In this document: in pieces, positions 55,592-64,000 of the stretch | How positions within the stretch are numbered: the stretch's first letter is position 1 | How the letters are laid out: every line of letters starts with the position of its first letter | Assembly: GCA_032690845.1 (NCBI GenBank) | Contig: CM064423.1 | Location: forward strand, 32,696,044-32,760,043 | Origin: Eleusine coracana subsp. coracana | Taxonomy: Eukaryota; Streptophyta; Magnoliopsida; Poales; Poaceae | Length of the DNA: 64,000 nt | Reading direction: 5' to 3' | Notes under the pieces: generated by a model | Told to the model about the DNA's origin: nothing | Databases searched by the model: none | The model's input: the letters and a program-made list of their open reading frames with translations, nothing else | Program-made: the position numbers and the translations under genes

Positions 55592-58500
55592 ATGGTGCAA
55601 ACTCGCCGTGGTGGAGAGAACCTCGGTGATGCTCCTGGTGCCTCCAACACGAGTAGAAACCAGCCGCCACCCAATGCTCCGCCCATGACGCCTATGGAGC
55701 AGCTCATCCACAATCAGAACGAGATGTTCCGCATGTTCATGGAGAGCATGAATCGCCAAGGAGCTCCCGGACCACCACCGCAGCAGCCCCGTGAATCGTC
55801 CTACAGCGACTTTTGGGCAACTCATCCGCCCACATTCGGCGAAGCTGGTGATCCACTGGAAGCGGATAATTTCATTCGCACTCTGGAGTCGAAGTTTGCT
55901 CTGCTCCACTGCACCGACCACCAGAAGCCCCTCTTCGCCGCGCAGCAACTCCGCGGTTCCGCAAGTGCTTGGTGGGCGAGCTACACCACTGCTCTTGCCC
56001 CTGGCCACCAAGTCACTTGGCCGGAATTCTGCACCGCCTTTCGTGCACACAACATTCCGGCCGGTCTTATGAAGCGCAAGCTGCAGGAATTTCTCAACCT
56101 GAAGCAAGGCGCGGGAACTGTGCAAGAGTACGCACGGAAGTTCAACTACTTGGCTCAGTATGCTTCGTATCACGCCGATACGGACGAGAAGAAGAAGGAC
56201 TGTTTCCGTTCGGGCCTTACCCTGAAGCTGCCGGACCGACTGGCACAAGTTACCGCAGGCACGTTCAACGACCTAATGAGTGCCGCCATTGTGCAAGAAG
56301 ATGCCATCCGTGCTAACCAAGAGGACAAGAAGAGGAAGCGTGCTATGGGAAGTTCGTCCGGCTCCGCACCGCCCAAGTACAGGCTAGCAATCACCTCCCC
56401 GACCGGACAGAAGTTCCGAGCTGCGGTACCGTCAGGAGAAGGATCTCGTCCGACCTACTCACAGCAGCACTTCCATTCCCATGGAGGCAACCAGCAGCCC
56501 TCCTCCGGTCCCCGCCCTCCGCAGCAGACTAATCAAGTTGTGAAGCACAACTCCTCGCAGTCATGCTACAACTGTGGCCGAACCGGTCACTTTGCCAAGG
56601 AGTGCCGCTTTCCAAAGCGCAACCAGGGAAACAACAACGGCTCCAACCCCTCCGGGAACAGCAACAACCACCCTAGCAGTGGTAACAACCACGGCAACAA
56701 TGGGAGTCGCCCCCAGTCTTCTGCCCTTACCCACAGGAATGGCCGAGTCAATTATACCACGGTCGAAGAGATTCAGGTCGGAGAGCCCGTTCTCGCGGGT
56801 ACGTTCTCGATCAACCAACATGCTGCTATGGTTCTTTTTGATTCAGGAGCAACGCATGATTTTATTAGCCAAGCATGTGTGAATCATCTGAAAATCACCC
56901 CCACCGCTACGAGAACCCCGTACATCATCACATCCCCCGGTGGGAAAATAAGGACTCACCTCGAGTTGAGAAAAGTGCCACTTAAGTTAGCAGGCAACGT
57001 GTACCCCGCTTCGTTAATCATCTTAGAGGGTCAGGGTATTGACATAATTCTTGGTATGAGGTGGATGACTAAACATAGAGCCGTCTTACACATTGAATCC
57101 CGTGAAGTCCACTTGAACTCACCTCTCTATGGTCCGTCTATTCTCCGATTGCCGGGTCCCAGACTGTCCACTCCTCAAGTGTGTCAAGTTGAAGGGAAAA
57201 AGCTGGAGGATATTCCAGTGGTACATGACTTCTCTGACGTGTTCCCCGATGAGTTACCAGGGATGCCTCCGGACAGAGACGTCAAGTTTAAGATTGAACT
57301 CCTACCCGGTACGGCGCCTATCTCTCGTAGGCCGTACAAAATGGACCCTAATGAGCTAGCAGAATTAAAAGAGCAATTACAAGAGCTTATGGACAAGGGC
57401 TACATCCGACCGAGTTCATCTCCCTGGGGATGTCCCACCCTCTTTGTGAAGAAGAAAGACAAGACCCTACGTCTATGTGTTGATTACAGGCCTCTGAATG
57501 CCGTAACCATTAAGAACAAGTACCCTCGACCTCGAATCGATATTCTCTTTGATCAACTTATTGGTGCTAAAGTTTTCTCCAAGATTGACCTCCAATCCGG
57601 TTACCACCAAATAAAGATCCGCGTCGAAGACATTCCAAAAACTGCCTTCTCCACGCGATATGGCCTTTTCGAATACCTCGTCATGTCTTTTGGTCTCACT
57701 AATGCTCCGGCACACTTCATGTATTTGATGAACTCCGTGTTCATGCCAGAGTTGGATAAGTTAGTAGTCGTGTTCATCGACGACATCCTCATCTACTCCA
57801 AGTCCGAGGAAGAACACGCCGAGCACCTCCGCATTGTTCTGCAACGACTCCGAGATCATCAGCTTTACGCCAAATTTAGCAAGTGTGAATTTTGGCTAAA
57901 GCAAGTTCCATTCTTGGGTCATATCATCTCCACGGAAGGAGTAGCCGTTGATCCTACCAAGGTAGAAGATGTGTTGAATTGGAAAGCTCCGAGATCGGTC
58001 ACGCAAATTCGCAGCTTTCTTGGTCTTGCTGGATATTACCGGAAATTTATTCCCAACTTCTCGAGCATTGCCAAGCCGATGACCAAGTTACTGGAAAAGG
58101 ATGCTAAGTTTAAGTGGAGCAGTGCCTGCGAAGAAGCCTTTCAATCACTCAAGAAGCATTTGACAACTGCCCCGATTTTGGCTCAACCTGATATTACCAA
58201 ACCGTTCGACGTTTACTGTGATGCCTCCGGCACTGGATTGGGTTGTGTGCTTATGCAAGAAGGCCGTGTCATTGCCTATGCCTCTCGACAGCTCCAAAAA
58301 CATGAGCAAAATTATCCCACTCACGATTTGGAGCTGGCATCCGTTGTCCTAGCCTTAAAGATCTGGCACCATTACCTGCTTGGTAACCTTGTCAACCTCT
58401 ACACCGACCACAAAAGTCTCAAGTATATCTTCACGCAGCAAGAACTAAATAGGAGGCAATGTAGGTGGTTAGAATTAATCAAGGATTATGAGTTGGAGAT

Positions 58501-58651
58501 TCACTATCACCCCGGGAAGGCCAACGTGGTTGCCGACGCCCTAAGTCGTCGGGATCAATGCAATCATGCAGTGGTTCGTTCCATGGGAGTTTGCCCAGAT
58601 TCAGAGTTAAGCGAACCGAGTCTTCGTATCATTCTAGTTGGATCCTTGTAG
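55592..58651 (+). pseudogene. Chromovirus gag-pol (gag, protease, RT, RNase H; ends at a premature stop)
   Basis: A 1019-codon frame from MVQTRRGGENLG. The gag domain spans about residues 60-240 (SDFWATHPPTFGEAGDPLEA, SASAWWASY, FLNLKQGAGTVQEYARKFN). A CCHC knuckle CYNCGRTGHFAKEC is near 325. Protease has LFDSGATHDFIS near 414. RT runs from about 590 with KDKTLRLCVDYRPLNAVTIK, FSKIDLQSGYHQIKI and the catalytic VVFIDDILIYSKS near 728. RNase H has FDVYCDASGTGLGCVL near 872 and ends with ANVVADALSRR. The frame stops at a TAG (58649-58651) just after RNase H, where the family continues into integrase, so this is a premature stop. The order and the later chromodomain place it among chromoviruses, Tekay/Del-like by its long LTR. 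Confidence 0.9.
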
Positions 58652-60060
58652 AATCTAGCTCTCATTCCTACCCTTCGCGACGAAATTGTCGAGGCCCAGA
58701 AGGGAGACAAGGGGATGAAACACATTCGACAAAAGATACTTAAAGATGAAGCTACATCCGACAGGACAAAAATGGAGTGTTATGGTTCAACAATCGCCTG
58801 GTTGTTCCAAGGAAGGAGGAGTTAAGGAAGAAAATTCTGGATGAGGCTCACTTGTCCAAATACTCCATACACCCCGGCAGCAACAAGATGTACCGTGGGT
58901 TAAAGGAAAAGTTTTGGTGGACGCGCATGAAAAGAGAGGTCGCTCATTATGTTTCCGAGTGCGATACTTGCCAGCGTGTGAAGGCCGACCATCTAAAGAA
59001 AGCCGGTCTTTTACACCCATTAAAAATCCCCGCTTGGAAATGGGAGGATATTGCGATGGATTTTATTGTTGGGTTACCCCTCACCCCCAAGAAACATGAT
59101 TCCATTTGGGTCGTCGTGGATAGGTTGACCAAATCCGCTCATTTTATTCCCGTCCATACAACCTACTCTACCACGAAGTACGCCGAACTCTACATCGCAA
59201 GAATCCTATGTTTGCACGGTGTGCCCAAGACCATTATCTCTGATCGAGGTCCCCAGTTTATTGCTCGTTTTTGGGAGCAGCTACATTCTTGTCTTGGCAC
59301 CACCCTTATCTGAAGTTCTGCTTATCACCCACAAACCGATGGTCAAACCGAGAGGCTGAATCAATATTTGGAGGACAAACTGAGAGCCTATGTTCTCGAC
59401 AATTGGAAAAATTGGGAAGATTGCCTTCCGTTCGCCGAATTCTCGTACAACAATAGCTATCAGGAGAGTTCGGGAATGTCACTGTTTGAGGCTTTGTACG
59501 GCCACTCATGCCGAACACCGCTGAATTGGTCAGAATTGGGAGAAAGAACTAATTTTGGTCCAGACCTTGTCATGCAAGCCGAAGAAAAGGTGCGACAAAT
59601 TCAAGCTAACATGAAGGCAGCACAATCCCGTCAAATAAGCTACGCCAACAAAAGAAGACGCCCATTGGAGTTCGAGAAGGGAGATCATGTCTATCTTCGA
59701 GTTTCTCCCAACAAAGGCGTATCTCCGTTTTGGAATCAAGGGCAAATTAGCACCCCGCTACATCGGACCCTTTCCGATCGTGGAGAAGCATAGCGCCGTT
59801 GCTTATCGATAGCAGCTACCGGAAACTCTTGAGCGGGTGCACAACGTTTTCCACGTATCCCAACTAAAGAAGTGTTTGAAGCCCCCGGTCGACGTGGTCA
59901 TTGCTGACACCGAACAATTGGAGGAAGACCTCTCCTACCCCGAATACCCCGTCCGAATCATAGATCAAAAGGACCGGGTAACGCGCCATCGCACCACCAC
60001 CTTCTACAAGGTGCAATGGAGCAATCACACCGAGGAGGAAGCCACCTAGGAGCAAGAGGA
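58652..60060 (+). pseudogene. Chromovirus integrase and chromodomain-like end, broken
   Basis: The integrase follows RNase H in pieces. The zinc region is at 58840-58980 (HPGSNKMYRGLKEKFWW, then CDTCQRVKADH). The core starts with DIAMDFIVGLPL and the second aspartate is in ISDRGPQF. A TGA at 59311-59313 interrupts TTLI and SSAYHPQTDGQTE. A frameshift occurs near 58755, where a base seems to be missing, and another near 59725. A stop sits at 59810. The end (about 59935-60060: YPVRIIDQKDRVTRHRTTTF, then YKVQWSNHTEEEAT) looks like the chromodomain that follows integrase in chromoviruses. A TAG at 60047-60049 falls where a tryptophan is expected. The element is cut at 60089 by the second CRM copy. 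Confidence 0.87.
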
Positions 60061-60089
60061 GTTTCTAAAAACCAACTTTCCTGAGTTCC

Positions 60090-60755
60090 TGATAGGTGTA
60101 GAGTGCCCGATCTTTCGGCGAGTGGAGATAACTTCGATTTGGTGGATGTCGACCCTCACGATCCGACTACGACGAGCAAGTCGAAGCGCCAATGCAATTG
60201 CTGAACCAACTTCCGGAGGATATTAACCTTGCGGTAAACAAGATCAACCTGATCACGAGGATCAATTCTTACGCGCAATCAAAGAACGAGCAAGAACTAG
60301 AGGCGAGCAATCTGATGTATTGCTCGAAGGTGGAGTTCTGAATTCACGTCGAGAGACGGATGTATAGCTAAGCTAAACTTAAAACAAAACTCAAAGATTA
60401 CAAGGGGCGCAGCCCTTGACTATATAGGGGGAAGACGAGGCACCTAGGGCCGGCTGAAGTGGAGAGGCACCTAGGGCCGGCTGAAGTGGAGAGGCACGCG
60501 GTGGAGAGGGAGTCGTGCGACTTGGGCCACGTGGGCCTTCGGGCGACATCATCCTAGGCCGTCGTTCCTTAGCATCAAAACCGTCTTCAATTCCTGGGCT
60601 CGAGCTCTAGTGATTGGGCCCTTGTATGTCGTCGTCTCGTTAGAAGATGGATCCGTAACTCAAGGAGGCGCGACGACGAGAGGTGGAGGCGTGACAGCTT
60701 GGTTTGGCGCGCCATCTTCCGTCGTCATTATTCGTATGTCGTTGATGTCCTCATC
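60090..60755 (-). repeat. 3' LTR of the truncated CRM copy with a 27 bp tandem duplication
   Basis: 666 bp against 640 in the first copy. The extra length is a tandem duplication of about 27 bp around 60440-60495 (CACCTAGGGCCGGCTGAAG occurs twice). Otherwise it is colinear, including the CTATATAG site. Confidence 0.88.
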
Positions 60756-62291
60756 CTCCTCCCCTTCTTGAAGTGAAGTCGTCCTCGACGGCAACTCATC
60801 ATCCTCACCCAAGTATGGTTTCAAATCTGCAACATTAAAACTAGTGAAAACACCAAACTCCATGGGCAAGTCAAGAACATAAGCATTAAGTTTTACTACC
60901 TTTACTACCAGCAACTTGATACTTTTATTAGCAATGGCAATGTTGTGTTGTGTTTCTTCATGCAATTGTTTCATGTGATCAATATGAGCAAGAGCATCAA
61001 GATGTGGTTCATCTTCAGCATCAATAGGAAACAAATCAATAGGCGCCTTAGGAACATAGCCATAAACAACCTCAAAAGGACATATCTTAGTGGCAGAATG
61101 TGTAGCACGATTATAAGCAAATTCAACATGAGGTAAACAATCTTCCCAGCGTCTCAAATTTTTATCTAAAACAGCTCTAAGCATAGCAGACAAAGTTCTA
61201 TTTACTACCTCAGTTTGCCAATCAGTTTGAAGATGACAAGTAGTACTAAACAGCAGCTTAGTTCCTAATTTATTCCAAAGAGAACGGCAAAAATGACTAA
61301 GAAACTTAGCATCACGATCAGAGACAATTGTTTTAGAAATTCCATGCAATCTAACAATCTCTCTAAAGAACAATTCAGCAACATTTGAGGCATCATCAGT
61401 TTTATGACAAGGTATAAAGTGAGCCATTTTAGAGAAACGATCAACAACCACAAAAATACTGTCCCTCCCCTTCTTAGTGCGAGGCAATCCCAAAATAAAA
61501 TCCATCGAAATATCATGCCAAGGAGAAGAGGGAACAGGCAAGGGCATATACAAACCATGATTAGCCAAACGAGATTTAGCTTTTTGACATGTAGTACAGC
61601 GTGCAACAAGGCGCTCAACATCACGGCGCATCCGTGGCCAAAAGAAATGGTCGGCCAACACCTCATGTGTCTTGAAAACTCCAAAGTGACCCATAAGACC
61701 ACCTCCATGCGCCTCCTGTAACAACAAAAGACGAACCGAGCTAGCTGGAATACACAGCTTGTTAGCACGAAACAGGAACCCATCCTGCATATGAAATTTG
61801 CCCCAAGGTTTGCCATCCTTACAATGCATCATAATATCATGAAAATCAGCATCATTCACATATTGATCTTTCAAAGCTTGCAAACCAAAGATTTTAAAGT
61901 CTAATTGGGACAACATCATATAGCGACGAGACAAAGCATCGGCAATCACATTTTCCTTCCCATTTTTATGTTTAATGATGTATGGAAAAGATTCAATAAA
62001 TTCAACCCATTTAGCATGACGACGATTTAGATTAGTTTGGGTTCTAATATGTTTCAAAGCCTCATGATCAGAATGAATAATAAATTCGCGAGGCCATAAA
62101 TAATGCTGCCATGTTTGTAAAGTTCTTACTAAAGCATAAAGTTCTTTATCATAAGTGGAATATTTAAGAGCAGCACCACTTAACTTCTCACTAAAATAAG
62201 CAATGCGTTTATGATCTTGCAACAAAACAGCACCCAAACCAATTCCACTAGCATCACATTCCAATTCAAACACTTTATCAAAATTAGGCAA
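60660..62291 (-). pseudogene. CRM-type pol remnant (RNase H, integrase) of the truncated copy
   Basis: 543 codons stay open from within the RT-RNase H junction (MPNFDKVFELECDASGIGL) to PPPLVVAPP in the LTR. It keeps the 35 bp that the first copy lost (NLNRRHAKWVEFIESFPYI region). RNase H and the integrase D,D,E region are present (DISMDFILGL, VSDRDAKF, QTEVVNRTL). The TDG triplet before QTE reads TDW. A missing base near 60930 and a deletion of about 134 bp together stay in frame but remove the integrase GPF module, joining IANKSIKLLVVKVVK to LNAYVLDLPMEF. It cannot be a full integrase. Confidence 0.88.
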
Positions 62292-62408
62292 TTGTAAGAG
62301 AGGAGCATGAGTTAACCGTTCCTTTAAAGTGTTGAATGCGTCGTCTTATGGTGCGCCCCACTCATATGGCGCATCCTTCTTGGTCAGCTCATGTAATGGT
62401 GCAGCAAT

Positions 62409-62666
62409 CCTATCGACCGGGTCCTGATTTCAGCCTGAAAACGACCCTGTCGGCCGGTGAAAACGGCTATTTGACAGTCATGATCGGCCGACGTGGTGTT
62501 TCTTCATGTTTTTGCATATTTTGGCTCTTTTATACCTGTAAACATATATCTCACCAAAACTCGTAGAACTTAATAAGGTTAAACAGATACCTATTAAACT
62601 TTGGTATTTACCTTGCATTTTCTGACCGTTTGATGGCCGATGTTGGGTTTTATGGGCCACCAACAT
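62409..62666. other. Short unassigned segment, probably another LTR fragment
   Basis: Contains GTCGGCCGGTG and GATCGGCCGACG palindrome-like words and then AT-rich text. No ORF. It lies between the truncated CRM copy and the repeated segment and shows no end that I can define. Confidence 0.35.
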
Positions 62667-64000
62667 CCGCTCACCCTTTTCCTCGGTGCACGCCGAAGAA
62701 TAGGGCCAGCGTGCTGGAAGCAGCTCAACACCATAGCATAGCTCTCCAAAGAAGAAGAAGTGGAAGGGATTTTTTAGTGTTATGGAAAATTGGACATCTC
62801 CAGGAGCCTAATATGGGCACGGCTTCCCTGCAGGAGCTGTTTTCTTTCTAATTGTGCTCACTAATTAGTAGTTAATAGCAAGGATAATATATTAACTTGA
62901 ATTATGATAATTAACCGTATATTAATCCTCTTAATTAGTACAAAACGGTTCAGATCATGCAGGATGCGAGTGGTAAAATATATTTTGTCTTGTAGACACG
63001 CATGCCACGGTCACGCGTTGCAAGTCACAAGTCACGCTGGACAATACGTGAAAAAGCGCATATACACGGACGCGTGCATGCGTGTGTATTCATAGCTATG
63101 CTCTCTTTGTCTCCAATTGCTTTCTTTGTTTAGCCGTGGATATGAGTGCTGCTATTTAAGTTGATGTGGACTACCATAAACTAACAAGATGAAATTAAAA
63201 TCAATAACCACTTATTGCTTTGGAGTTTTTCCTAAATAGCCCACATAAAATAAGCTAAATTCCAACAATGCTGAGTGCCCACAACGACTCGGCCTACATA
63301 CAAACGGCCTCCTATCTCAATCCGATCAGGGATATATATTTGTTGGCGTAGAATGAAAAAACATGGCCGAGCCGTCCATGCACGATTCTTTTAATACCCA
63401 CGTTACCTTGTATATCATAATAATAGCAACGGAATCAATGAAAAATATCTACCTCCAACAAATTGGTACCGTAATCTTTACCTGTTGGTTCAAAGTAAAT
63501 GTCAATATATGAAAATCTTAGTTATTATTCTGGAATAGATCATTGTAATCAGTATGCAACGCAAATCTTAATAAGGAGTAATAAGGACAGTTGTAATTGT
63601 TTGATTCAAGAATGTTTAGGAGCGAAGTGTATAGATTTATTCAAAGACAAAATCAAGGTTTAATTTTTTAAGGAAAATATCAGTGGAGAAATTGAAAATC
63701 AGTTCAGTTTTAATCAAAGCGGGGGCAGTTGCTCGCTGGGGCACTTTGAAGAACTGCAATATGTACGAGTCGGTCGATCCAGCCGTATGCCCAGTTCAAG
63801 TGAGCCCAAATCAATAGGTAGAGTGCAATGCTTTTATACTGTTCGGATGATTCAGTCGAAACATTCGGTCGTGTGTACAGCATCTCCGGGTACCTTTTTC
63901 TCCACGTGGAGTTGAGATCACCACTACGTAAAGTTTTTTGTATAATTTTTAACGTAAGTTTAGCATTCCTCATACTTTTTTCTTCCCTTCCAAGTGGAAC
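62667..64000. repeat. 1.33 kb unclassified segment, copy 2 (runs off the window end)
   Basis: Matches 15761-17089 in the same orientation to the last base of the window. Nothing coding is supported; the longest minus-strand frame (63710-63973) is not conserved in copy 1. Confidence 0.85.

Larger units (their letters stand above)
60090..62408 (-). mobile_element. Truncated second copy of the CRM-type element
   Basis: It starts with a complete 3' LTR (60090-60755) and continues into pol on the minus strand. It ends abruptly at 62408 inside the RT-RNase H region (matching about 46185 of the first copy). Gag, most of RT and the 5' LTR are missing. It inserted in the same orientation as the first copy into the same chromovirus. 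The lost right side also removed the chromovirus 3' LTR. Confidence 0.9.

Noticed and set aside
55577..56248. 223-codon antisense frame at the chromovirus gag start
   Set aside because: Shadow of gag, which has recognisable gag and knuckle motifs on the plus strand.
1..64000. Search for tRNA, rRNA, CRISPR arrays and intact host genes
   Set aside because: No cloverleaf-like sequence, rRNA block or spaced identical repeats were noticed by eye. All coding similarity found belongs to transposable elements or broken captured fragments.

Overview
This window is repeat-dense DNA from a grass (Poaceae). The evidence is the set of nested LTR retrotransposons: Sirevirus-type Ty1/copia, chromovirus, Athila-type and Tat-like Ty3/gypsy. 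It also holds CACTA and Mutator-like DNA transposons carrying pieces of host genes. I see no intact host gene, no tRNA or rRNA gene and no CRISPR. A Panicoid grass is likely but is an inference. Two copies of a centromeric-retrotransposon (CRM-clade) family suggest, without proving, a pericentromeric location.

Layout. 1-10678: 3' half of a Sirevirus (pol, non-coding tail with repeated polypurine tracts, 3' LTR). It is split by a 4.1 kb CACTA-like element (about 1274-5382) and a 1190 bp CACTA element (7195-8384) holding a fragment of an ATL RING-H2 ubiquitin-ligase gene. 10679-12410: leader and LTR of a minus-strand gypsy element into which the Sirevirus had inserted. 12411-14068: tail and LTR of another Sirevirus. 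14594-14719: FAR1/FHY3-MULE transposase relic. 15761-17089: sequence repeated at 62667-64000. 17669-23632: Mutator-like element with about 185 bp terminal inverted repeats and a perfect 9 bp target duplication; inside are an F-box-like gene fragment, an inverted Athila-type LTR and a 3.1 kb solo LTR.

24477-26530: 3' end of a minus-strand gypsy. 26531-30416: plus-strand Athila-type LTR, primer site, gag and protease remains. 30417-31012: inverted Sirevirus LTR piece. 31456-38940: minus-strand gypsy-associated ORF split by a solo LTR (31535-37452), which itself contains part of another LTR. 38941-42603: second copy of the Sirevirus-in-gypsy arrangement, lacking the CACTA.

42701-60060: plus-strand chromovirus (Tekay/Del-like) with a 3.85 kb 5' LTR, an extra coiled-coil ORF before gag, gag-pol and a chromodomain-like end. 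Its LTR is interrupted by a nearly complete, young CRM-clade element on the minus strand (43802-50641, target duplication CTCTC). Its 3' end is replaced by a truncated second CRM copy (60090-62408). The chromovirus gag-pol is broken by several stops and frameshifts. The complete CRM copy shows only two clear breaks: one in-frame stop and one 35 bp deletion.
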